Assembly (NCBI GenBank): GCA_017311315.1
Contig: CM029669.1
Span: 17,395,102-17,459,101, forward strand
Length of the DNA stretch: 64,000 nt
Origin: Dendrocalamus latiflorus
Taxonomy: Eukaryota > Streptophyta > Magnoliopsida > Poales > Poaceae
Direction: 5' to 3'
The position numbers were made by a program, and so were the translations under genes. How positions within the stretch are numbered: position 1 is the first letter of the stretch; each line of letters starts with the position of its first letter. The notes beneath the pieces are model-generated. The model was given only the letters and a program-made list of their open reading frames with translations. It was not told the origin of the DNA and made no database searches. Below are positions 1 through 12,400 of this stretch, piece by piece.

Positions 1-240
1 GCATTGACAGGAAAAATGTACCGAAATCCCTCCCAATTCGAAGGAATTAGACATTATCCCCACCATCTCATCAAGCATATAATGAACTAAAAATCTCTAG
101 CCGATCTGCAATTTACCTTTCTTGATTTCGAGTTATTGGCCTACATTTATAAAAAAAATGTGCCCGAACTTACCAAATTAACAACTGAGCAGCCCCTTAT
201 CAAAAAAAAAAAAAAAAAACAACTGAGCAGCCCGTATGTG

Positions 241-489
241 GGGGCTAAGGCCACCGGTCCGGCCCATATGGGTGCATCTGCATGGACCGGTATAGAGGCC
301 CACTAGGTCCGATAAACCTCTGTACATGGGCCACTCAACCCGTGAATATTGGGCCGAGTAAGCTGCCACTACTTCCTCCCCCCCTCTCTCTCTCAAAAAA
401 AAAAAAAACTTACTCTCATCACCTGTTCCTCTTGGCATTCTCCTTCCTCCGTTTCCCTCCCCTTGACGCGAGCCACGCCGGTGACGTCC
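241..489 (+). promoter_or_regulatory. COG3 proximal promoter and 5' leader with site II boxes
   Basis: The 250 bases before the COG3 start codon carry several site II-type boxes: GGCCCAT at 261-267, GGCCCA at 298-303, TGGGCC at 327-332 and TTGGGCC at 349-355. These boxes are typical of plant housekeeping genes. A CT-rich stretch followed by an A run lies at about 376-408, consistent with a transcribed leader. No clear TATA box is seen. Bases 1-240 contain a long A run (about 204-219) and no recognisable gene. Confidence 0.55.
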
Positions 490-3400
490 ATGGCGACGAC
501 GGCGTCCTCCCTGCCCGAGTCGAAAGCCGCCACCAAGAGCTACAAATTGGCATCCGGGTGGGACAAGGTCGGTCCCCACCTCCGCGGCCCCCTCGTCGGG
601 CGGGTGCGATCAACGGTTTGGTGGATCTGATCTGAGGTACTGTTTATTTCCCTTTTCTGTTGCAGAAGGCGCCGCTCACGGAGCAGCAGAATGCCGCGAT
701 CGCCGCGCTCTCGCACGCCGTGGCCGAGCGGCCTTTCCCGGCCAATCTGGTGAGACGCGCCGCATCTCAGAATTGTATGCTTATTCGTACTACGGGTCGT
801 TACTTGAGATTGCAAGCGTTGTGATCTCGTGGATGGCACCGTAATTTGGTTTACTTTGTGCTTTCCTATGCTTTGGCTGCACTGGAACCCCGTCAATTTG
901 GTTTTTATTTGAAGGATCAGTGATATATATATTTCATCAGTAGTAATAGAGCTTACATACTTGGCAGTGCACGGGTTTGGTGAATTTATAGTTTTTTTTT
1001 GTTGCGATTATTGTGACATTATTAGTTCATGCGTCTCAATCTAGCTAGTATTAGATTTGTGACGATGTTTGAAATTTTATCTGGGTGTCAAATGGGTTTA
1101 AGTGTGTGCATTTGCCCTTGGGGTGTAATCTCATTGTATGGCTGCTTGTAACTCGATAGTAGGGTGTACTCTCTGTACACACACACACATCCATTTTTTA
1201 TTTTCCCTTTTTTGGGTTTAGGTTAGTAGTGGATGCATTGCATTGGCATCGAGGTCGTTTAAAATGTATTTGTGGGTGTTATATCAGGAAGATGGAGGTG
1301 CGGTTGTGCCAGAAAAAGAGTCTGATTTGGAGGAGGCGGGTGCAATGGATGCGGTCTTGGTGAATACACATCAGGTTGGTTTTCATTATCTCCTTAGCTT
1401 TTGTATAACTATAATGCCTGATGATGTACCACTTGTATTGATTGATTAGAGAATTTTGGAGTCGCATTTTTGCCTTTTCCATATGCTGTATGTTCAATCT
1501 TAAATTGTTTTAGGTAAAAGGTAACATATTTCTGCACATTGAGCTAATACTTTTGTTATCACCTGTAGTTCTACAAATGGTTTGCCGAATTGGAATCAGC
1601 TATGAAATCTGAGGTTTGTGCATAGTCTATTCTTCAATTAGTGAAGGACAACTTGCGATGACTTAGTGAGTTCTCACCTCTAGTTTTTTGGCAGACGGAG
1701 GAAAAGTATCGTCTCTATGAGAGTAAATTAGAGGAACGTGTTAACACTTGCGATGGTATCCTTCAACAGGTATGCTTACAAACCCTTCTGTCGGTTTATG
1801 TTGAAGAAATTTTATAAGGAACATATGCATCCTTATCCTTTCAGTTTAACCTTAAGTACCTCCATTCAGGTGGATGACACACTGAACTTATTTGAAGAAC
1901 TACAATCCTTGCACTCGAGTGTTTCCATAAAGACGAAAACTTTGCATGATGCCTGCGACCAACTTGTATGCTAACTCATTCTTGTGGTTACTTTTTGACT
2001 TCTTTTTTGGAATTAACTATTCATAGTGAAATTTCCACTTATGCTTACAAATTTCCACTATTCTTTAAGAGTGTCGTCAATATCATCAAAATTTGACAGA
2101 TTACGTGCCGTGTATGCCTCTTGCCTTATGGTCAGCAGCTTGAGTCTCATGTTAATGATCTGATTATTAGGATATTTTGTAGCACTCCTTACTGTATCAA
2201 CCAAGATATCTTTTTTTCAACAAAAAGTTACAAAATCCATTAATTCATTGATATTTTGAAAAATTGATTGTAAGGGGACTCTTGATATGCAGTTTCTGCA
2301 TTGATCCTTAATTCCTTATGGAGTATTATGCATAAAATTCACATTATGAATTATGCAATTAATATAAACTGTTATATTTTTTTAACTACGTGGCTGAGGA
2401 TGGCGTAGGGACTCAATCCAAATTAGGTTGTTGGCAAAGGCCTCTAGGTAGGCATAGTTTTCTGACATTGGATAGAAAATTTAGAAAACAAACTAAAAGA
2501 TTGTGTTGTGGGGGTGGCCTAGCCCTAAAAGACCGGGCCTTGCAGCAGCCCAGTAGTATATGCCCAATAGTATGAAAGGATACACCAATGTATCTCTACC
2601 TTTTGTAATTATTAAGGGGTTCCCATCCACCCTACTCATGTATATAAGCCCCCAAGAGGGGTATGAGGAGGCCAGATCCACCCATTTTACATACAAGCTT
2701 TCTCTCCCGTCGTTAGCTCTCTCTAACTTTACCTCCTCCCATAGAGAAAGGGGTACTCTGTACTCATTGTTGTGCTCATGTTACAATAACTGGCGCCGTC
2801 CGTGGGGACTGCGCAAGAAGCTGCGCAAGAGATGGCTCTAGAAAACAATGACAACCAAGCGAAAGAGGTACGGTGGCAACGACTGTCGAGTGCAGCATGC
2901 GGCGGTCGGTGGTCGAAGGCCCTCCACTCCATGGCAACGTTGCCTGGTGCCGTGGGCAGTGAGTGGTCAGCGCCAACGCGAGAAGCTAGCTCTGACGCCA
3001 ATATTGGCACGACGGTCACCGAAGCCACCAGCACTGGCACGACTGTCAACCACGGCGCTCGCGCTGGTATAACTGTCGACCGCGATGCTCGCGTCGGCAT
3101 GGCCGTCAACCTCGACGTGCCATCATCACGACACTAGGGAGTCGGCCTCCGTGCGCAATGCCATATCCGGAGATTCTTATCACCATCATCACGACACTAG
3201 GGAGTCACGACCACGATGGTGACTACCTTGTGGTCGTAGACGCCCATCTAACCTCCTCATGGTCGCGAATTCGTCCGTCCACATCATGGTCGTAGATGCC
3301 TGTCTGACGGATGGAGCGCGCGCTTTAGGGCTTCGTCCTGCCACCGCCTTCGTCGACGACTCGATGTCAGTCCGAGGGGTGGGGGACGGAGCGCGCGCAT

Positions 3401-6400
3401 CAAGTCTTCGTCCCATCGCCGACTTTGTAGACGCTCATCCAAAGGGTGGGGGATGGAGCGCACGCACTTCAAGTCCTCGACCCGCTGCCGACTTCGTCGT
3501 TGCCCACGACCACCTCGTGGTCGAGACTAGACTTCGTCGACACGTTCGACTGCTTCGGGGTCGAGACTAGACTTCGTCCGCGCGACCTCTGTGCGCCGGC
3601 TCAGCCCCTGTCGGAAGATGCCACGACCACATCAGGTTTGGTGAAAAAGCCTTGCTCCGGGGGTTTACAACGTCCACACCCCCAAGGGTTTGGGGCTACC
3701 AACTGTATCAACTTGCCCATTGGCACTTGCGTGCTTGTTGCCAAGGGACGAGAGGTTGGGCCAATTGGTCATGTCAGCTCGCCCCTTGGGATCTCCGCGC
3801 TTACTGTCAAGGGAATATTGTTGTGAGGGTGGCCCATCCCCAAACGACTGGGCCTTGCAGCAAGCCCAGTAGTATATGCCAAGTAGTATAAAGGAATGTA
3901 CCAATGTACCTCTACCTTTTGTAATTATTAAGGGGTAAGATGGAAATATCCTACCCCACTCATGTATATAAGTCCCCAAGAGGGGTATGAGGAGGCCAGA
4001 TTCACCCATTTTACATACAAACTCTCTCTCCTGTCGTTAGTTCTCTCTAGCTTTACCTCCTCCTATAAAGAAAGGGGTACACTGTACCCACTGTTATGCT
4101 CATGTTACAATAGTTTGTCGTTTGTTTTTGAGTGACTATATTCTCATCTAACAAAAATGCTTCATATCACATACTAGATGTAGGCGTAACTTTCCTTTTT
4201 AACTATCTTGGTTGTTTTGTCGTAAAAGTCTGATTTTATTGCAACTTTGCCATCGTGCGTGCTGGTTCCTCTTCTGATTTTTTGCTTTAGAGTTTCAGTC
4301 AATGAACTATCATTTCTAATTCTAATGCAGTTGGTGGAGAAACAAAGGCTCATTGAGTTCGCTGACGCACTTCGAAGTAGGTTAAACTACTTTGATGAAT
4401 TGGAAAATGTAAGATTTGGCATCCCTAGTTTGTCTCTTGAAAATGACTACTTCATTAAAATATTTGATCGAACCGATTCTTTTTCAACAATTTCTTCAGT
4501 TCACACGAGAACACCCTTTACCAAACTTACTGAATCCTGTAATACACCAATTTTGAAACTTAACTAATGAATTTATGTGAAAGCTTACATAATCAATAAA
4601 CTTTCCAATGTTTCTGCTACTACTATGTTAATGTTTGCATCTATGCTCATTTGTTAGCCTGAGTGATTGATTTGTATGGACCCCTGTGTCTCATTTGTGC
4701 AAAAAAGTGAATTGTCATTTGGTGGTTCGAAGAATATATTAATATGATTTAACTTCTATGGATGTTCTTAAATCTGAATTGTGTGCCTTTCATTTCGTGC
4801 CATCATCTTGTGATTAATTCTGTAATGTACATGCTGATGACTACTTTTTAAGGCCCTGCTGATTGGTACTGTTAAGCATATTCCATAGCTGTGAGATCTA
4901 GAACATTTCTGGTTGCTGACCACACTTCACCACCAAGGCACCAACCAAGCATTTTCGAATTTATTTATCCAAATAGTGACATCCAGACATTATCTCTAGT
5001 GTTGCCGACATGTGAATCTTTTGAATCATGTTCCATTTCTGTTTGAATAAGCTGATAAATACTTATTTCCATTTTTCAGGTCTCAACTAGCTTTTATTCT
5101 CAAAATATGAACATTGGAAATGAACGGTTTCTCCCACTGTTGAAACGGCTTGATGATTGTATCTTGTAAGCAGTTGTTGCATAATAATGCTGTGTTTAGT
5201 TTACTGTGCTGAGATTTATGGAGCTCATGCAGTATCCTGTTCTGGTGGATATAGATATGTTGAAAATAATCCACAATATGCTGAATCTGCTGTTTACTTG
5301 GTCAAGTTTCGCCAACTTCAGGTTAAAGGACTACTTGTGATGCGAACTACTCAACTACATTTATAGTTGTAATGAATTAGAGCACCTAACCTGATATTAT
5401 GTGCTTTTTGTATTGCAGTCTCGGGCATTAGGTGTGATTCGGTCACACATCCTGTCAATACTGAAAGCAGCTTCAGCCCAGGTGATTTTCAGTTGCATTT
5501 GGTAGGTAAAAGTGATGTAACTAATGATTGCTGGACAATAACTTGACTTGTTTGCAGGTTCAAGCTGCAATTCGAGGCAGTGGATCTGGCAAAAATGTTG
5601 TTACAGAGGGTGTGGAAGCATCTCTTATCTATGTTCGTTTTAAGGCAGCAGCTGGAGAGGTATAATTTTTCATTAAATGATTTATAGTTTATAGAAAAGT
5701 TTAAACCAACTATAGATACTTGCTTTTATATCAAGCAAGCTTTAGAAGTATCTCACAGTTGTAATTCTGTTGCTTCTGATTCTTGTTTTCCAGCTAAAAC
5801 CGATCTTAGGTGAGATTGAAAGTAGATCTTGTAGGAAAGAATACACACAGGTTCTTTCAGAATGCCATAGTTTGTTTTGTGAGCAGAGGCTGTACTTGGT
5901 AAGTTGAAACGGTATTTAACTTTGCTCTCTGTTTTTACCTCAACTTGGTTATTTCCATCACTTTTGATATTACTTCTAGATACGAGGCATGGTGCAGCAA
6001 CGAATTGCTGAGTTTGCTAGAAAAGAGGCCTTGCCTTCTTTAACAAGGTCTGGATGTGCCTATTTGATGGAGGTAACTCTAATCTTCCTATTTATTTCAT
6101 TTGTGCAGTGAAATATTTTTTTGGGGTTTATGTTTAGAAAGTAACAACTTACAATTATATGTAATAGCATACTGAAAAGTAGAGGAAATTGAGCATCATG
6201 CTTTGTATATCCGGTGGCCTAATATTATGTGTTCACACCTTTGCATATGAAATGTGTTAAATAGTAAGTAGTTCGACTTACTGTGCATGCTGAGTAGGAT
6301 GCACTTATATTTTATCTAAGCTTGAGTCGTTCTTGCGGTTCGATTTTCTTCATTGTTGTAATACTTGTACCATTTTAAATTCTAGAAAAAATGTTTTACT

Positions 6401-9400
6401 AGTTTTCCTTTTGCTTCTCAGGCATGCCAGTTTGAGCACCAGCTTTTTGGTCACTTCTTCCCAGCATCCGCATCAGATGTTTCAAGTATTGCCCCATTAA
6501 TGGACCCATTGTAAGCTTATTTTGTTCCCTCTTTGTTCTGTTAATGCAATATGTGTACATGCTGGCAATCTTACACGTTACAAGTGATTTATTTGTGCAA
6601 TTCACCAAACTTAACTTGATAATCACAAAACTAGACTCATGGGATTTCTTGTGTAGTGTGCATACTTCTTTTTTAATGAGAACAATAGGGAAGAGCCCTA
6701 CTGAAATAATATAATTACAACAAGAAAAGGGTCCGCAGGATCTAAAAATAAGGCACATGCCCTATCCAACATAATCTGAGACAACTGAACATATGCAATA
6801 CTTCCTACAAGGATTAACTTGAAGATCAACATCAACTAATACTCTCCCTTGCCTTCTTAAGTGAGCTTTATGGCGCATCAAAAAAACTGTCACATTGTTA
6901 CGTGCGTGGTTACTGTAGCACGCGTGTTCTGTTCACCGTGGTTACTATAGCACGTGTGTACTGTTCACCCATGATTGGTTTCCTTCCTTAAGGATTAGAT
7001 TGATTTGGTTAGTTTCGAAGCTTATTTTTGGTTAATTTGTTTCTTTAAGTTAGAGATTATTTTTTAGAGGTCGAGTTATCCTTATAAAAGAGACATCATG
7101 TATCTATTATTATCAAGTAATGAATAACGAAGAATGTATTCCTAAGTGGCTAAGTCTCCGATTCTTAGCTCTGGTCTCTCCCCTAGACCGGCTACTCTAG
7201 ATCCGTTCTTTTTCCTAACCGGTGCCCTCCTTCTAGCGCCGTTCTACCTCAAGTTGTCATCGTCCGACCTCTTTCCGACGGATGTTTATCCTGTGATGAA
7301 CTAAGGGTCATGACAATTGGTATTAGAGCCAACACTATGGCTTTTGCTACCGAATTATCCCTGCTAGACAACCTAATGGAGCGGATGACGATGATGTTGA
7401 AGATCATACACCAACAGATTCACCCACCTCCATCGGAGGAGTTTGTCACCCTATATTACAGCTCGAGGACGAGTTGTTTCACCGGGAGGAATGTAATGTT
7501 ACGCGCGTGGTTACTGTAGCACGCATGTACTGTTCACGGTGGTTACTGTAGCACACATGTACTGTTCAGCCGCGATTATTTTCTTTCCTTAAGAATTAGA
7601 TTGATTTGGTTAGTTTGGAAGTTTATGTTCAGTTAGTTTGTTTCTTTAAATTAGAAATTAGTTTTTAAAGGTCAAGTCGAGTTATCCCTATAAAAGGGAC
7701 ATCATGTATCTATTATCATCAAGTAATGAATAATGAAGAAGCATTTCCATGCAGTCATGCACTGTTATTACGTCGCGCGACTAGTTGCGACTAATTGTCG
7801 GTTAGTCGACAAGTCGGCATACAGGCACCGGCTAGTGTTGTTGACTCGACTAGCTGTGCTAGTCGTTCGACTTGCTGACTAGTCAGCGACTAGCCGCGAT
7901 TAGTCGGCCAGCGCGAGTCGAACGTCTAATAGGCCCAATGTTAGCGATGCTGTCGGGAGAGGACATATATTACAAGAGAGGGGAAGAAGACATACAGATG
8001 CAATCGAAACTCGGCTCCCCCACTCCCCACGACACCACCGGGAGAGGGGAACCCTAGCCCATCGCCGCTCCCGTCCACGACGCTGACGTTGCCCGCTGCC
8101 ACCTCCTCAACCCTCCCCGAGCTCCTCCTACCTTCCCGTGGGTGCTGGGCAGCCTTGTTGCTGCAGCCGGTCGGTACGGCCCAACGCACGATCAGATGTG
8201 TTCAACCAGCGATGGAATCATGGAGGCATGGAGCAATTCCTCCCTAGCCCCTAGCATCCTAGGCGACCTCACTATCGCAGCCCTGGAGAGGGAGTCACCA
8301 CTAGTAGTGTACCTCTACCACCCCTTGCAAGAAGCAGATCAAGGCAGGTGCTGCTCTGTTCTTCATCCGTTTGATGCTTTGTTCTTCCTCCCACTTAGTC
8401 TCCCATCTTTTTCCTTTATTTTGCTGCTCTGTTCCAGATCTTGATCCTAGTTTTTTTTTCTGTTTTGCTGCTCGGTTCCCTCATTCCTTCTATCAGACTC
8501 AGTTTTGATGCTTTCTTCTAGACCAAGTTCCAGGTATTCTTCCTCTGTGAGCCTGGGTAGCAGCAGCAAGTAGTAGTAGTGGTAGAAGGCAGTTAGTAGT
8601 AGAAGCAACAGGCAAGTAGTAGTAGACTAGTTGACGACTAGTCGGGATTAGTCGCAAGTCGCAACTAATCTCCAAGTCGGTAGCATCACGACTCGACTCG
8701 ACTTTACGATTTAATAACCTTGTTACCAAGTTCCCGATTCTTAGCTCCGGTCTCTTCCATAGACTGGGTACTTTAGATTTGTTCCTTTTCCTAACTGGTG
8801 CCCTCCTTCTCCTAATGTCGTTCTACAAGTCATCGTCATCCGACCGCTCTCCGACGGATGTTTATCCCGTTATGAACTAAGATTCATGACACACATAAGT
8901 ATTGAAAGCAGATATTCAACTGTTATAAACTCAACTGTAGTGTGCATACTTGTTAAGTTTTAATTAAGATGATTAACTGAATTGCTTTTCCATCCAGGTG
9001 CACATACTTGTATGACACTCTAAGGCCTAGACTGATATATGAAGGAAACATTGATTCTCTCTGTGAACTCGTTGACATTCTGAAGGTTGAAATGCTAGGA
9101 GAACAATTGAGTAGACGTGGTGAATCAGTAGTCGGGCTCCGTCCAATATTGCAAAGGATACTTGCAGATGTTCATGAGAGGTTGGCATTTTGTGCTCGGA
9201 CTCATATTCGTGAGGAGGTACTATTTCAAATATGTCTTTCTTCGAAAAGTGACTTCGTGTTATCACAGTTAGCATGCTGTTGTTTCTGTGCCTAGCACAT
9301 ATTTCCATCATTTGTTTTCATATGTAGAGCGAGCGTGGCTTTTTAAAATGTTCAGGTCAGCTGCCATATGGACTTATGTTGAGTTTGTTGTAGAACCTGC

Positions 9401-12400
9401 AATGCCCTGAGTGAAAACTTGATAATTAAAGGGGCCACTTTAAATAACACAATAATCATTTGAACTTCGTGGTTTCCATTTTGGTCATCCGTATGAAGAT
9501 GATTATGCACATGTGAGCCTCTGCATGTGTTGCATGGGTAATGGTGAGGGAAATGGTTTGGTTGTTGTGTTGTTTCAAGTTGTAAAGATCAGCATATATG
9601 TTGATTGAGCTCTTCTCTGGACAGTGAGCATATTTACAGCTGTTCTTCAGGGTTGCACTTGAAGCTTCCCCGAGTTTAAGTAACATCTAGACAAGCTTAA
9701 GCCCTATTTGTAATTAGACCCCATGATTCGTCTGCAGCTTATGGGCATATCTGGCTTGTGTACAAGCCTGAGACCCTCCAAACAAGGCTGAAATGGACTG
9801 GATATGATGCTGACGGTTAAGGCTGATTCAAAGGATTAAAAGGCAATCTTCCAAAATGAAAGCGGAAGAAACATGATCATCAGATCAGAGTTGATGTGAT
9901 AGCACGCTCATTTTTTTTCTTTTGAAGTAACTGTATGCCATGTTTACATTTTTGCCCTTTCGTTTATTGTCCTGTCAGAAGGAAGTAGTTATTTCATTCC
10001 ATTGTTTAAAACAAGTTTAAACCTTTTGTTTTGAGTTGAAGCGGCTATTGTTTAATTTATTGCAACTCTTTTGCTTAATCTTTATCGTCTCACTTGTTTT
10101 TTCAGATTGCAAACTTCCGCCCTTCTGATGAAGATCTGGATTATCCTGGAAAGCTTGAGAGATCCGTAGATACAACTTCAAGTGCTAATGTTAGTTTTCT
10201 TCTTATTTCATTAAAAAAATGGTTATTTCCTATTTAACTCCTTATGGTCCTACACATTCAATAAGATCCTGTACTAGAATCTGGCTATCTAATAGTCATG
10301 CTTGCATGTTCTTGTATATATTGTATCCGAGTCATCTGACACAGATTTGCTTGCGTAAGATGACACTTTCAGTTTACAGGTAGATTTTGGACTTTCTTCT
10401 CTCCCTTCTCATGTATGCCGATATCGCCTTTTTGCATGATGGTTGCTTCTGATGTTAAGAAAGCACGTAGTGCTTATTACTGAATTAAGTTAATAACGAA
10501 TATGAGAAGACATCTAGATCTAGTTGAGACATGATAATTAATTTTATTGCTTATGTTTCAATCTGTAGGTTAGTGACAACTCGGACATATGTGTGACATG
10601 GTATAGACCATTGGAGAAAACAGTGTCGTGCCTATCAAAGCTATATCACTGCTTAGAACCTTCAGTTTTTACTGGATTAGCCCAGGTATTGGACCTCTCA
10701 AAGCTTAAGGCTTAAGATAATATCTCTTGTTAATTCTTCTTTTATTGCTTGATGACCTGGTCATTCAACTTTAATTGTTACAGGAAGCTGTAGAAGTTTG
10801 CTCAACTTCTCTTCAGGTCCCCTCTCTTCTTTTTCTTATTGTCCATGAGACCTAAAGAACATGCTATTTGCAGTTTCTGTATTATGCTACATTGTTTGTT
10901 ATGCTTAGCAACAAACTGTTGATCCTGTGAACAGAATGCAAGCAAGCTCATTGCAAAGAAAGCAACCCCAATGGATGGACAGCTTTTCCTAATTAAGCAC
11001 CTGCTAATTTTAAGGGAACAGGTGGCCATACAACTATCTAGTATCTCCTCTTGAAATTTCATTTCATACATTAATCCATCTGGCAACTCATATGGTGCTT
11101 TGCATATTTTCAGATTGCTCCATTTGATATTGAGTTCTCTGTCACACATAAGGAGCTGGATTTCTCCCATTTGCTGGTATGTGCAACTTTAACCTTTGCA
11201 TATGGAGTATTTATTGTGTATCCCTTATCCCCTTGCATATTCATGGGGACTTTTGTACATGAAGCCTGATGCTTGCAGGAGTACTGTTCATGTTCTGGAT
11301 TACATTTGCTTTCATTATAATATTATATATACTCCGTTGATGCTTGTTTGCCAAAATTGTTTCTCATGTTTACTTTTTTAATTTTATGTTCACCTATATG
11401 CATGCAAAGATAGTTCTAATGTCAAAACTAAACTTTTACTAGGTCATCTGATACATGACATAAAAAAAGCTGGTGTTTTTTATGGCTCTCATCAGCATAA
11501 AATCAAATTAGCTTCTATGTTTGATTCCTTGCATTTGATATTTGTGGTAAGACCATAAGAGTTATTACCAACTAGGTGTCTCCGAGTTGGTGGCAATTTT
11601 TTGTTAATATTTTCTTGCACCCTTGTGATAAATGGCCTTGTTTCCATTTGTTGTCTGTCTCCAACTGAATGAAATGTTGTGAAAGATGTTTTTTCTTTTC
11701 CTTGTTGCTTTCATTGGTAGTAGATTACAAATTAGGGGCAGATGATCTCCCACTAGTTGGGCCCAACAGACAAAAAATGTCTATTGTGCTCCATCAAGTT
11801 GGTCAGCAGAACTTGGAACCAAATGTTGCTGCCCCTATAAGTTATTTTTTGGCCAGAGCAATTAAGATTCACTTACATCCTACTCTTTTTGAGAGAAAAC
11901 TTAAATCCTAGTTGTATATGGTGTTTTCAAAATCTATTCTGCATTTCTACATTCTCTTTCCATCTAACTTGTAGTGAAGCTCAGGTAGACTTGTTTCTTG
12001 AATCTTGATTAACCTTTTGGACAGTCTAATTTTGCTTTGATTTAATTATGTGAAAATTCCACAGGTCCAAAGCTTTTGTGGTTATCATTTAATTATTCTT
12101 GGGCTCTTATCATACAGAATTTAAATATCATGTGGATGGATCATATCTGATAGCTAACTACAAATCGTATGTTTCTTTTGCAGGATCACTTAAGAAGGAT
12201 TCTTAGGGGCCAGGTCTCATTATTTGATTGGTCAAGGTCAACATCACTTGCTAGGTCCTTTTCTCCCCGTGTGCTGGAGAACCAAATTGATACCAGAAAA
12301 GTAAGTAACTTGAACTGATAGATTTTGCTTTTTAGCCTAAAAGTTTATGGGAAAATGTTTATGTTACTTTCTCATTAGTTGCTACTAGAAAGTTGGCATT

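Noticed and set aside
178..896. Several overlapping minus- and plus-strand open frames around the COG3 start
   Set aside because: They overlap COG3 exons 1-2 and its leader in other frames, have low-complexity composition, and no domain; COG3 explains the region.
7872..8444. Frames in the nested TIR element that looked like a captured gene start
   Set aside because: No domain, splice series or homology could be supported; GC-rich composition alone is insufficient.
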